A stretch of 20,762 nt of DNA from Bdellovibrio sp. CG10_big_fil_rev_8_21_14_0_10_47_8 (GCA_002773975.1 PEZR01000178.1:1-20762), one strand, 5' to 3'; positions 8,321 through 16,160 are shown, numbered from the stretch's first letter. The notes: a model not told the origin generated them from the letters alone. Translations and numbers: made by a program.

Positions 8321-8584
8321 TTAGGATTTTTTTTGAGTCGAAGATTCTGGCTGAGACTGTTTCTCAGCTTGAGCATTCTGTTGCTCGTGATTGAGTTGTT
8401 GATTGCTGTCTTTGTCTTTGGGAGGCAAATTTCTTGCTTGGCCATCAATCTCACTCAGTCCCTCTTTAAAGCCACGAATGGCTCGGCCCAGAGACTGCCC
8501 CAGCTGTGGTAATTTGCTTGGGCCAAAAAAGATCAAAAAGATGAACGCAATCAGTAAAATGTGAGTAAGACTAAATTCTCCCAT
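8321..8584 (-). CDS. tatA: TatA/TatE-family twin-arginine translocase subunit
   Basis: 87 residues from the ATG at 8584. A TTG 12 codons upstream (8620) keeps the frame open, but TatA proteins begin very near their membrane helix, which favours MGEFSLTH. Residues about 5-20 are the transmembrane helix, followed by the FFGPSKLP hinge and the amphipathic helix LGQSLGRAIRGFKEGLSE with the family's GFK motif. Residues about 50-87 are a hydrophilic, Gln/Ser/Lys-rich tail. TatA oligomers form the pore through which folded twin-arginine proteins cross the inner membrane. No tatB or tatC is adjacent. The stop is followed after one base by the amidase ATG, so the two are translationally coupled. Neither start has a clear ribosome binding site. 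Confidence 0.88.
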   Translation of the reverse strand: MGEFSLTHILLIAFIFLIFFGPSKLPQLGQSLGRAIRGFKEGLSEIDGQARNLPPKDKDSNQQLNHEQQNAQAEKQSQPESSTQKKS

Positions 8585-8626
8585 GAGCAAATAAGTAGCT
8601 TGTTTTACCTGCTCTGGCAAAGGCTA

Positions 8627-8663
8627 AACCCCCGGCCCACTTGCGTCATGCAGGCAGGGGGTT
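8627..8663 (-). terminator. Hairpin after the outer-membrane protein gene
   Basis: AACCCCC at 8627-8633 pairs with GGGGGTT at 8657-8663; GCC/GGC (8635-8637 with 8653-8655) and TGC/GCA (8642-8644 with 8650-8652) extend the stem inward around GTCAT. It lies 12 bases beyond the stop of the leftward beta-barrel gene, so it probably ends that transcript and separates it from tatA. The T run that should follow on the minus strand is poor. Confidence 0.45.
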
Positions 8664-8674
8664 GCCTTGAAACA

Positions 8675-9259
8675 CTAGAGATTTAAAGGCGCGCTGATCG
8701 AGACCAAAACTGCATTGGAAGAGAAGCTGCTGTACACAGTATCTAAATCCACTTTAGTAGTGCCGTTGTCATATTTTGTGTAGCTATGCATGATATATTC
8801 GGCATTTAAGGAAAGCATTGGGATGAGGCGAAATCCAAGACCCACTTTTGTGTAGGATCCAGTCAAGGTGTCATCCCCAGATGTGTATTTTAGGACGGCC
8901 TTATCAGTGAAACCATAACCACCGAAAATACGTAGACCCAGAGGGAGATCGGCACCGACGCTGACCCCAATTCCTGTCCATGCATAGTCCACGTTGGCTG
9001 TGCCAGGCGGGTAGTCAGTTTCATTGGTTCCTGATGAGGCGCTGTAATCAATGGCCACCCAGGGAACCATAAATTTGTATCCAAGTCGCAGACCGTATCC
9101 CAACCCTGTAGAGGTATCCGTTACATCGATAGAGCTTGTGACACCTCGAGAGATGGTTGTTCCATAGTAGTACCCAAGATAAGGCTCGATCAACAGGCCA
9201 GCTTGGGCGGCTGTTGAAAAACCAAACACAATGGTCAGCAGCGCAAAGATCTTTTTCAT
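8675..9259 (-). CDS. Small outer-membrane beta-barrel protein
   Basis: 194 residues from the ATG at 9259, chosen for AGGAG at 9267-9271 and for a textbook signal peptide (MKKIFALL...AAQA, cut at about residue 20). The frame is open further upstream but those codons have no signal-peptide or ribosome binding logic. The mature part of about 174 residues alternates polar and hydrophobic residues in short strands separated by Gly/Asp/Thr-rich turns (for example EPYLGYYYG and LGYGLRLGYKF), as in eight-stranded OmpA/OmpW-type barrels. The C-terminus ends in SISAPLNL rather than the usual aromatic residue. Role unknown: small barrels of this size serve as structural proteins, adhesins or narrow channels. 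It is transcribed alone, divergent from lexA. Confidence 0.72.
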   Translation of the reverse strand: MKKIFALLTIVFGFSTAAQAGLLIEPYLGYYYGTTISRGVTSSIDVTDTSTGLGYGLRLGYKFMVPWVAIDYSASSGTNETDYPPGTANVDYAWTGIGVSVGADLPLGLRIFGGYGFTDKAVLKYTSGDDTLTGSYTKVGLGFRLIPMLSLNAEYIMHSYTKYDNGTTKVDLDTVYSSFSSNAVLVSISAPLNL

Positions 9260-9358
9260 TAGGTTTCTCCTCGGCATAAAAGATACGAAATAAACTGGCT
9301 CTATTGTGTCGCTAATATAGGCATGCGTCATGTTTGTTTTTATTGAGATCAACAACGT

Positions 9359-9378
9359 CTGTTAGCGTCAACTAACTG
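9359..9378. promoter_or_regulatory. Inverted repeat between the barrel gene and lexA
   Basis: CTGTTAG at 9359-9365 and CTAACTG at 9372-9378 form an inverted repeat with one mismatch and a 6-base centre. It lies 100 bases upstream of the barrel ATG and 90 upstream of lexA, and does not resemble the LexA box. On the minus strand it contains TTGACG, a possible -35 for the barrel gene, but no convincing -10 follows at the right spacing. Confidence 0.25.
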
Positions 9379-9440
9379 TATTAACTTGGATAAATACATA
9401 TTTCCAGACCTTTGCCCGGATCTGCAAAAGCCATTGACTT

Positions 9441-9469
9441 ACACATAATTTACACTGTAATTTATGTGT
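9441..9469. promoter_or_regulatory. LexA operator overlapping the lexA start region
   Basis: A perfect TTAC-ACT-GTAA box lies at 9450-9460, inside a longer palindrome, 9441-9469, in which 13 of 14 base pairs match around the central C. The TTAC-N3-GTAA form is, to my recollection, the one described for Bdellovibrio LexA. CATAAT at 9444-9449 is the best -10 candidate and TTGACT at 9434-9439 the best -35 hexamer, though the two do not pair at normal spacing. Repressor bound here would cover the promoter and the first codons of lexA. No second copy is seen before imuA, imuB or dnaE2, so it probably controls the whole run. Confidence 0.85.
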
Positions 9470-10189
9470 ATGAAACAGCCTCTCCCTTTAACAGAAAAAG
9501 AAAAAGCGGTTCTCGAGTTTATCGAGAGCCAGATTGTTGAAAACGGTTTCGCCCCTTCTTATCAGGAGATCAAAGACCATTTTGGTTTTGCTTCTTTCAA
9601 CTCGGTTCAAAACTATTTGAAGCAGCTGACGAGCAAGGGGTATGTGCAAATCGCCAACAATCAAAAGCGGTCGATTCAAGTTCTGCATTCGTCACAGGCT
9701 GTGCAACAGCTTGTACAATCAAAAGTAATTTCAAAAACAGGATCTCCTCGTAGCTTGCTCCTCCCAACACCCGGTGAGCGCGAGGAGGTCCTGAATCTTC
9801 CTTTACTTGGAAGGGTTGCCGCAGGTGTGCCGCTGGAAGCTTTTGATCATGATGAATTTGTGCAGGTGCCACCCAACTTGGTGCGAAACCCAACGAAATC
9901 CTATGCCCTCAAGGTAAAGGGGTCCTCGATGATTGAAGATGGAATTTTTGATGGAGACATTATTTTGGTGCAAAAGCAGGCTTCGGCCTCTAACGGCGAG
10001 ATTATTGTTGCCAGTATCGAAAATGAATCCACGGTGAAACGATTTTTTTTACAACCTGACCCTGAAGCCAAGGCTTCTGGGAAATTGATTGAACTTCGTC
10101 CTGCCAATTCATCGATGAAGTCGATGTGGTATCCGCCGGACCAGGTTGATATTCAAGGTGTGGTTGTGGGACTGATTCGAAAGTTCTAG
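9470..10189 (+). CDS. lexA: LexA-type SOS repressor (S24 self-cleaving protease)
   Basis: 239 residues from the ATG at 9470; an ATG at 9464 adds two residues, and neither has a Shine-Dalgarno sequence. The N-terminal winged helix (about 6-60) carries LTEKEKAVLEFIE and the recognition region around SYQEIKDHFGFASFNSVQNYLKQL. The C-terminal S24 domain has the Ala118-Gly119 cleavage site in GRVAAGVP, the nucleophile Ser153 in KGSSMIEDG and the general base Lys190 in STVKRFF. On DNA damage, RecA filaments trigger self-cleavage and free the SOS promoters. It is about 35 residues longer than E. coli LexA, mainly through a linker at about 72-108. It leads the imuA-imuB-dnaE2 run and has its own operator at the start, so it should be autoregulated and report on this cassette. 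It could be the only LexA or a cassette-specific second one. Confidence 0.92.
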   Translation: MKQPLPLTEKEKAVLEFIESQIVENGFAPSYQEIKDHFGFASFNSVQNYLKQLTSKGYVQIANNQKRSIQVLHSSQAVQQLVQSKVISKTGSPRSLLLPTPGEREEVLNLPLLGRVAAGVPLEAFDHDEFVQVPPNLVRNPTKSYALKVKGSSMIEDGIFDGDIILVQKQASASNGEIIVASIENESTVKRFFLQPDPEAKASGKLIELRPANSSMKSMWYPPDQVDIQGVVVGLIRKF

Positions 10190-10277
10190 ATCATTCTCGA
10201 AGAAATCCAGACATAAAATAAATGAAAAAGAGATGAACGATAAACATCGAGATTTTTATCTCGAAGGGGGGTTTATT

Positions 10278-11030
10278 ATGTCGATAGCACTTTCGGTTTT
10301 GCCAGCAACAGTCTCTCCATTTTTCGAGAGAGATGTGGAAAAAGCTGAGGACACTGGGGATAACAAAAGATCACCAGCGCTCAATGCTCTCAAGGAGACT
10401 TTGGCGAAAAGTTTGATCCCGTTGGATCAACTTCGTCCGCCCGAGGGACTTGCTACAGGAATTGATGTGATCGATGACTTTCTCTTATGGAAGGGTATTC
10501 CCAAAGGAGATCTGACCTTGCTTTCGGGAAAGCCTGGAACTGGAGCAACTTCTTTGTGGTTGCAGGCTGCCGTGCAGGTGCAACAACAAAAAAAATGGGT
10601 TGCTTGGGTAAATTCTGACTGGGAATTGCTTCCAAGCGCTTTGGTCTCCAAGAAAATTAATCTTCAAAAGCTACTGGTCGTAAAAAAACCAGAAGAGTCT
10701 TCACAGCTGTTTTGGGTTTTACAGGAAATGATTTCCAGTGGTTTGTTTGAAATGATTGGCTGTCATTTACAAGAAAGCTGTTTGAAGTTGCATCAACTGC
10801 AAAAGTTAAAAAAGATGGCCAGAACCTATCAGGTGGCCTTGGTCATTATGAGCAGCAGCCGGTCGTGGCCGTCACAGTCTTTGTTTAGTTTGGTGATTGA
10901 TTGCCAAGGTGATTTTTTTACCATTCGTCGTGCAGCCCATCGCCCCACACCCTTTACCATTCCTGGAGGTTTGATTTATGAGGATCTTATGTCTCAATTT
11001 AAAGCAAGCTCAAGAAGCCTCCTGCGCTGA
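10278..11030 (+). CDS. imuA: ImuA, RecA-like mutasome accessory protein
   Basis: 250 residues from the ATG at 10278, chosen for the AAGGGGG run just before it; an ATG at 10233 with a weaker AAAGAG would add 15 residues. The core is RecA/ImuA-like: LATGIDVIDDFLLWKGIPKGDLTLLSG leads into a P-loop-like GKPGTGATS (84-92) where the Walker lysine position is Ala90, so ATP binding of the usual kind is doubtful. A hydrophobic strand ending in VALVIMSSS (about 205-213) takes the Walker B place without an acidic residue. ImuA interacts with ImuB and supports mutagenic lesion bypass; it is not known to be a polymerase. It follows lexA in the same direction, and its end overlaps imuB by 53 bases in another frame, a strong sign of translational coupling. 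Confidence 0.85.
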   Translation: MSIALSVLPATVSPFFERDVEKAEDTGDNKRSPALNALKETLAKSLIPLDQLRPPEGLATGIDVIDDFLLWKGIPKGDLTLLSGKPGTGATSLWLQAAVQVQQQKKWVAWVNSDWELLPSALVSKKINLQKLLVVKKPEESSQLFWVLQEMISSGLFEMIGCHLQESCLKLHQLQKLKKMARTYQVALVIMSSSRSWPSQSLFSLVIDCQGDFFTIRRAAHRPTPFTIPGGLIYEDLMSQFKASSRSLLR

Positions 11031-12288
11031 AGTTTTTCTGAAATTCAGTCCACGAGTTCAGTTTCGGTATCCACACTATGTTTTCATTGATATCGAATCG
11101 ACTTCGGCTCTTTTTGGCGGAGAAAACCAAATATTGAAGCAAGCCGTGGAGCTCGCTAGACGAATTTCTCCAGAAGCCACCGGGGCGATTGCTGATTCAT
11201 GTTCCGTGGCCCAGGTGATGGTGAATCATAAACCTTTTGATATCAGCAAACCCAGAGAAGATGCGAAAAATATTGGTCGTCTGCCGCTGATGGCACTCCG
11301 GGATCTCGAGGGTTTGGAGCCCTGGCGGGGGAAAAAGGGAATCGATCCCGTAATTCAATTTTTACAAAGTTTGGGAATGGATTGGATCGAAGACCTTTTT
11401 CATTTTCAAGAGGCTTCTTTCCGCGAGAGATGGGGGGATTTGGGCGTCACACTGTGGCGTCGCTTGCAGGGAAAAGAATTACAGGTCATTTCTCCGCTGG
11501 TCCCCAAAGAGCCAATGATGGGGTACAGCTATTTGGAGGATCCAGTCTCTAATATTTCCCTTTTGATGAGTCAGATGGATCATGTTTTAGAATATCTTTT
11601 TCTTCGGCTCGAGGGATGTGCTCGGTTTGCAAGGCGAGTGGATGTCACTATGCTTTGTGAGTATTCAGATAAAAAACATTATTTTTCAGTAGAGCCCGTG
11701 GCACCCAGTCGAGATCTTGAGCTTTATCGGGACCTTATTATCAAGCACCTGGAAAGTTTAAGTTTAGAAAATCCTCTGCGTGAGTTTGAGATTTATGTTT
11801 ACGATGTGGCAGAAAAAGTAGAGCAGTTGGATTTTTTTGAACCTCGTCAGACCACCGAAGATCGTTGGCGGCGTCTGGTCAGTATGGCTCATCAGGCTGA
11901 GATTGAAATGGGTTTTTTGCAAGTGGAAGCTTCGCATTTGCCAGAGAGCAGCTTCAGTCTGAAGTCAGATTGGCCGCAGGAATTGATTTCCAAGGATCTG
12001 ATTGAGTGGTCGGAGCAGGCGGTTCAGGTTCGGGCGGTTTATGCCAAGGGCTTGGCCGAGAGTCCAAGACCTTCTTTGCTTTTAAAAGAGCCCATGAAAT
12101 TGTCCTCAATTATGATGAAGCGTTTGAAGGTTTTGACGCGTTTTCCGATCGAACGGATTCAAGAGGCCTGGTGGAAAAAAAATCAAGAGAGAGACTATTA
12201 CTTTGCTCTGTCTAATGAAGGACAGCTTCTTTGGGTTTACCAGGAGTTGGGTTCTGAGAAATATTTTCTTCATGGGTATTTTGATTGA
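10978..12288 (+). CDS. imuB: ImuB, inactive Y-family polymerase homologue (shortened N-terminus)
   Basis: 436 residues; GGAGG at 10965-10969 fixes the ATG, and an in-frame TGA at 10972-10974 rules out a longer product. SPRVQFRYPHYVFIDIES and LFGGE (24-49) match the palm block of ImuB proteins, followed by thumb and little-finger-like regions. The polymerase acidic residues are absent: the first strand reads LCLNLKQ without the metal-binding Asp, and the SxDE position reads Tyr-Pro-His-Tyr. Residues 283-287, QLDFF, fit the beta-clamp-binding consensus. In the mycobacterial and proteobacterial model ImuB is the non-catalytic hub joining the clamp, ImuA and DnaE2. Oddly, only about 16 residues separate the first strand from the SPRV block, where family members have about 80-90, so the fingers subdomain seems missing. 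The next gene starts 14 bases on. Confidence 0.88.
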   Translation: MRILCLNLKQAQEASCAEVFLKFSPRVQFRYPHYVFIDIESTSALFGGENQILKQAVELARRISPEATGAIADSCSVAQVMVNHKPFDISKPREDAKNIGRLPLMALRDLEGLEPWRGKKGIDPVIQFLQSLGMDWIEDLFHFQEASFRERWGDLGVTLWRRLQGKELQVISPLVPKEPMMGYSYLEDPVSNISLLMSQMDHVLEYLFLRLEGCARFARRVDVTMLCEYSDKKHYFSVEPVAPSRDLELYRDLIIKHLESLSLENPLREFEIYVYDVAEKVEQLDFFEPRQTTEDRWRRLVSMAHQAEIEMGFLQVEASHLPESSFSLKSDWPQELISKDLIEWSEQAVQVRAVYAKGLAESPRPSLLLKEPMKLSSIMMKRLKVLTRFPIERIQEAWWKKNQERDYYFALSNEGQLLWVYQELGSEKYFLHGYFD

Positions 12289-12302
12289 ACTTTGAGTAAG
12301 CC

Positions 12303-15300
12303 ATGAAATTACTGGTTCCTGGGGCCTCATATTTGCCGCGAAAGAAACCCTTTGAGGGGTCACAAGATGTTTCTTTCGTGGAACTTCTGGGGCGGAGTAA
12401 TTTTTCGTTTCTGCAGGGAGCTTCTCATCCAGAAGAAATGGTGGAGCAGGCTCTTTTGTTGGATTACGCAGGAATTTCGATCTGCGATCTAAATGGACTT
12501 TACGGAGTTGCTCGGGGATTTAAGACAGCAACATCACCCTCTTTTTTCGCATCCACGGTGCATGTGAAAGAGGGGTTTCGTTATCGAATAGGTACGGAAC
12601 TGCATTTGACAGAGCTTATCTCAGTGGCGCTGATGCCTTTGAATAAACGTGGATATTCACGGATCTGTGAATTGATCACTCAAGGAAAACGGGGAGCTGA
12701 TAAGGGTTTTTCAAAGTTGAGTTTGCAGGATTTATTGCCTCGGTCCGAGGATCTTTTATGTTTTCTGATCCCGCCGTTTAGTGATGAACAATTTTTTGAG
12801 TTGCAAAAGACTTTTCAGGATCGACTCTATTTGCCGATCTGGAGAGATTTGACCTGGGAATCCAGGTGTTTTGTGCAAAGAGCTTTTGAGCTGGAGGAAA
12901 AATACTCAGCTCAACTTTTTGTCACCAATCGTCCTTTGATGCATATTCCAGAACGAAAACCAGTGTTCGATGTGCAGACCTGTTTATTTCATCAGATCAC
13001 TCTGAATGAGGCCAAAGACAAATTGATTCAAAATGCCGAGAGATATCTGAAGCCTCTGGATGAGCTCATAAATCTGTGGAGGGATCGTTTGGATCTTTTG
13101 CAGGTCACTGTTGAAATTGCTGATCGTATTGAATTTCAGTTGGATCAAATTCGGTATCGTTATCCCAATTCAAATTTGCCCAGCGGGTGGACCGCTACCG
13201 ATTATTTACGACATTTAACCTATGAGGGCTTAAAGCATAGATACACAGACGTTTTGCCTGAAAAGGTGATTCAGGTGACAGAGCATGAATTGAAGATTGT
13301 TCGAGAGCTTGAATATGAGGACTATTTTCTGACCTTGTACGAGATTTGCCAGTTTGCGCGCAGTCAGGGAATTTTATATCAGGGTCGAGGATCTGCAGCC
13401 AATTCTGTCATTTGTTATGCCATTGGTTTAACTGCTGTGGATCCTGTGCAGATGGACCTTCTGTTCGAGAGATTTATCTCCAGAGAGCGGGGGGAACCGC
13501 CAGACATTGACATTGATTTTGAGCACTCTCGACGAGAAGAGGTCATACAACACATCTATAGAAAGTATGGGGAAAACCATGCGGCGATGGTTTGTACAGT
13601 GATTCGGTTCCGCTCGAGAATGGCCTTTCGAGAGACGGCCAAGGTTTTTGGCATTCCCTTGAAAACTGTGAATGCGATTATTAAATTTATGGGTCGTGAT
13701 GGAATGCGAAGGCTCAAAGAGACTCCAGAGATCTTTAAAAGATTTGCCGTGGATCAGAAAACTTGGGATCTCACCATGGCCTTGGCTACGGAGCTGCACG
13801 GATTTCCAAGGCATCTTGGAATTCATACCGGAGGATTTTTGATCACCCAGAATCCGATCACAGAGATGATTCCGGTGGAAAAGGCCAGCATGCAGGGTCG
13901 GTATGTGATTCAGTGGAACAAAGATGACGTTAACGATCTGAAGCTGATGAAAATAGATGTGTTGTCTTTGGGAATGCTAACGGCACTGAGAAAGTGTTTT
14001 GATCTTCTTCGCAATCATAAAAACATGAATTATGAACTGGCGACTTTGCCACCCGAAGACCCAAAGACCTATGACATGATTTGCAAAGCAGACACGGTGG
14101 GGGTTTTTCAAATTGAATCTCGCGCACAGATGAATACCTTGCCACGCCTAAGGCCAGAAAATTTTTATGACTTGGTGGTGGAAGTTGCCTTGGTGAGGCC
14201 AGGGCCTTTGCAAGGAGGGATGGTCCATCCATATTTAAAACGAAGACAGGGAAAAGAAAAAACCACTTATTTTCACAAAGATCTTGAGCCGATTTTAAAA
14301 AAGACCTTGGGAGTGCCGATTTTTCAAGAACAAGTCATGCGAATTGTTGTGGCTGTGGCTGGATTTTCCCCCGGGGAAGCCGATGAGCTTCGAAGAATCA
14401 TGTCGAACTCATGGCGGCGCAAGGGAACCATGGAGGGTGTGCGCGAGAGAATTTTAAAGGGGATGCGGCAGCATGGGATCGAGGATAAATATGCCGAACA
14501 GATCTATAAAACCATTGAAGGTTTTGGTAATTATGGATTTCCGGAAAGTCATGCGGCAAGTTTCGCACTTTTGACTTATGCCAGCAGCTATATCAAATGT
14601 CATCATCCAGATGTTTTTGCCTGTGCTTTATTGAATAGTCAGCCCATGGGATTTTATGCACCTCGGGTTTTGATTGCAGATGCGCAAAGACACGGTGCAA
14701 GTTTTTTACCTATCGATATTCAGTTTTCGGATTATGACTATACCCTTCAAGGAGACTCAGTCCGCGTGGGCCTGAGGGCTCTTTCAGCTATTCCAGAGAA
14801 GCTTCTTCAAAAAATTCAAACTGATCGACAAGAGAAGGGCGCTTTTCAGAATCTGACGGATTTTATTCATCGATTGCAGCTGCCAAAATCGGTTCTTACC
14901 CAGCTGGCTGCCGCAGGGGCTCTTTGTTCCTTTGAAAAGGACGCTCGTCGTTTGATTTGGAAAATTGAGTCCCTGGAGTTGCAGCATCAAAGTTTTTTGT
15001 GGGGCCAACCACGGGAGCAGTTTCAAGATGAAGAGTCAGAAGATTCTGATCAAATTCCTTTTGAGTCGAAATGGGAGGCCACGGAAAGAGAGTACAAAAC
15101 CAAAGGGTTTGCTCTGGATTCCCACCCTATCCAGGTTCTGAGGTCTTGGCTCAATGAGAGAAATGTTTTGTACCTTCAGCAGAGGATGGTGCCGTTCTCG
15201 AGTTCAAGTCAGCTGAAAAATCTGCCTCATCAACGAAAAATTCGTTTGGCGGGTTTGATCAGCGTGACACAAAGACCTCCCACCGCCAAAGGAATGTGTT

Positions 15301-15518
15301 TCATTACCTTAGAGGACGAACATGGCTTTATGAACATCGTCATTCATCCGGATGTTTATCAAAGAGATCGCATGACCATTTATAACAGCAGTTTTTTAGA
15401 GGTTTGGGGAGTGATCGAAAAAAAAGGAACCTTGATCAATATCAAGGCTCTGAAGCTGGCGCCACTTTTGCCATCTAAAATTGAATTTGAAAGGTTAGCT
15501 CCGGCCGAGAGCTATTGA
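12303..15518 (+). CDS. dnaE2: DnaE2, error-prone DNA polymerase III alpha subunit
   Basis: 1071 residues, normal for DnaE2 and about 90 shorter than replicative DnaE. The N-terminal PHP domain has the DnaE2 hallmark NFSFLQGASHPEEMV (33-47) but no metal-binding histidine cluster, so no proofreading is expected. The palm shows YQGRGSAANS (359-368), PDIDIDF (400-406, catalytic Asp pair) and Asp552 in KIDVLSLGMLT, so the polymerase triad looks complete. A helix-hairpin-helix region and a C-terminal OB fold (RKIRLAGLISVTQRPP and FITLEDEHG, about 980-1011) follow. No clamp-binding motif was seen at the C-terminus, consistent with ImuB supplying clamp contact. It carries out mutagenic translesion synthesis during the SOS response. 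Last gene of the lexA-imuA-imuB-dnaE2 run; the 82 bases after it contain no convincing terminator. Confidence 0.94.
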   Translation: MKLLVPGASYLPRKKPFEGSQDVSFVELLGRSNFSFLQGASHPEEMVEQALLLDYAGISICDLNGLYGVARGFKTATSPSFFASTVHVKEGFRYRIGTELHLTELISVALMPLNKRGYSRICELITQGKRGADKGFSKLSLQDLLPRSEDLLCFLIPPFSDEQFFELQKTFQDRLYLPIWRDLTWESRCFVQRAFELEEKYSAQLFVTNRPLMHIPERKPVFDVQTCLFHQITLNEAKDKLIQNAERYLKPLDELINLWRDRLDLLQVTVEIADRIEFQLDQIRYRYPNSNLPSGWTATDYLRHLTYEGLKHRYTDVLPEKVIQVTEHELKIVRELEYEDYFLTLYEICQFARSQGILYQGRGSAANSVICYAIGLTAVDPVQMDLLFERFISRERGEPPDIDIDFEHSRREEVIQHIYRKYGENHAAMVCTVIRFRSRMAFRETAKVFGIPLKTVNAIIKFMGRDGMRRLKETPEIFKRFAVDQKTWDLTMALATELHGFPRHLGIHTGGFLITQNPITEMIPVEKASMQGRYVIQWNKDDVNDLKLMKIDVLSLGMLTALRKCFDLLRNHKNMNYELATLPPEDPKTYDMICKADTVGVFQIESRAQMNTLPRLRPENFYDLVVEVALVRPGPLQGGMVHPYLKRRQGKEKTTYFHKDLEPILKKTLGVPIFQEQVMRIVVAVAGFSPGEADELRRIMSNSWRRKGTMEGVRERILKGMRQHGIEDKYAEQIYKTIEGFGNYGFPESHAASFALLTYASSYIKCHHPDVFACALLNSQPMGFYAPRVLIADAQRHGASFLPIDIQFSDYDYTLQGDSVRVGLRALSAIPEKLLQKIQTDRQEKGAFQNLTDFIHRLQLPKSVLTQLAAAGALCSFEKDARRLIWKIESLELQHQSFLWGQPREQFQDEESEDSDQIPFESKWEATEREYKTKGFALDSHPIQVLRSWLNERNVLYLQQRMVPFSSSSQLKNLPHQRKIRLAGLISVTQRPPTAKGMCFITLEDEHGFMNIVIHPDVYQRDRMTIYNSSFLEVWGVIEKKGTLINIKALKLAPLLPSKIEFERLAPAESY

Positions 15519-15600
15519 TGGTCAATCCGAGAGTGCACTCAATAAAATTGCCAGAGCTCAGTTCATTCAATTATTTTGTAATCGGCTGCTAAGGAGCGCT

Positions 15601-16149
15601 CTAATTGTCCCTGGGTTTGTTTTCGTGGGTAATTTCAATGGGGGTCACGTCAACAACCTCGGCTTCTCGCTCAATATTTTGCTGCGAACCAGGGTTGGCT
15701 TGAAAGTCGGAACTTCCTGCAGAGTCGAATTTTCCGCCAAAGCCACGCCCAAAATTTCCGGTAAAAACGTGAACTCTTCCGCCGAAACCTTTTTTTAGGA
15801 TCCCTTTGGCCAAAGCCAATTTAAAGTACCAAACAATCAAATGTCGGGTCCCAGGCAAAACCAACAAGACTCCAATGGCGTCCGAGATCAAGCCCGGCAG
15901 AAAAATCAAGAGACCTCCGAGCATCACAAGACCTCGGTGTAAAATTAAATTAGAGGGGGCTTTCCCCTGAGCCATTTGGACCTGCATTTGAATCAAAACG
16001 CCACGGCCCTGGGTCCACATGATAGCCGCCCCGAGAAGGCCCGAGGTCATGACAAATAAAATTGCGTCCCAAAAACTGGTGGCTTGGATGAGGTAATAGA
16101 ACGCCATGATTTCAGCAATAGGGTAGAGAAATATAATCAGGCCCATCAT
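15601..16149 (-). CDS. fxsA: FxsA-family inner-membrane protein
   Basis: 182 residues, with AGGA at 16154-16157 supporting the ATG at 16149 (a second ATG follows directly). The FxsA pattern is clear: an N-terminal helix containing YPIAEIMAFYYLI, a second helix with SGLLGAAIMWTQGRG, and a third region with GGLLIFLPGLISDAIGVLLVLPGTR. Several hydrophobic segments lie in residues 1-110, followed by a Gly-rich, partly charged cytoplasmic tail (about 120-182) that is variable in this family. E. coli FxsA is known for suppressing F-plasmid exclusion of phage T7 when overproduced; its normal role is not settled. It follows xthA by 11 bases on the same strand, so the pair is probably one transcript. 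It converges on dnaE2. Confidence 0.85.
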   Translation of the reverse strand: MMGLIIFLYPIAEIMAFYYLIQATSFWDAILFVMTSGLLGAAIMWTQGRGVLIQMQVQMAQGKAPSNLILHRGLVMLGGLLIFLPGLISDAIGVLLVLPGTRHLIVWYFKLALAKGILKKGFGGRVHVFTGNFGRGFGGKFDSAGSSDFQANPGSQQNIEREAEVVDVTPIEITHENKPRDN

Positions 16150-16160
16150 TAAATCCTTTT

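Noticed and set aside
8320..8454. N-terminal extension of the murein amidase reading frame
   Set aside because: It overlaps tatA in another frame, has no family-like sequence, and the ATG at 8319 gives a proper signal peptide directly after the tatA stop.
15531..15540. GAGTGCACTC, a perfect 10-base palindrome after dnaE2
   Set aside because: No loop and no T run, so it is not an intrinsic terminator; a 10-base palindrome alone is not enough for an operator call.
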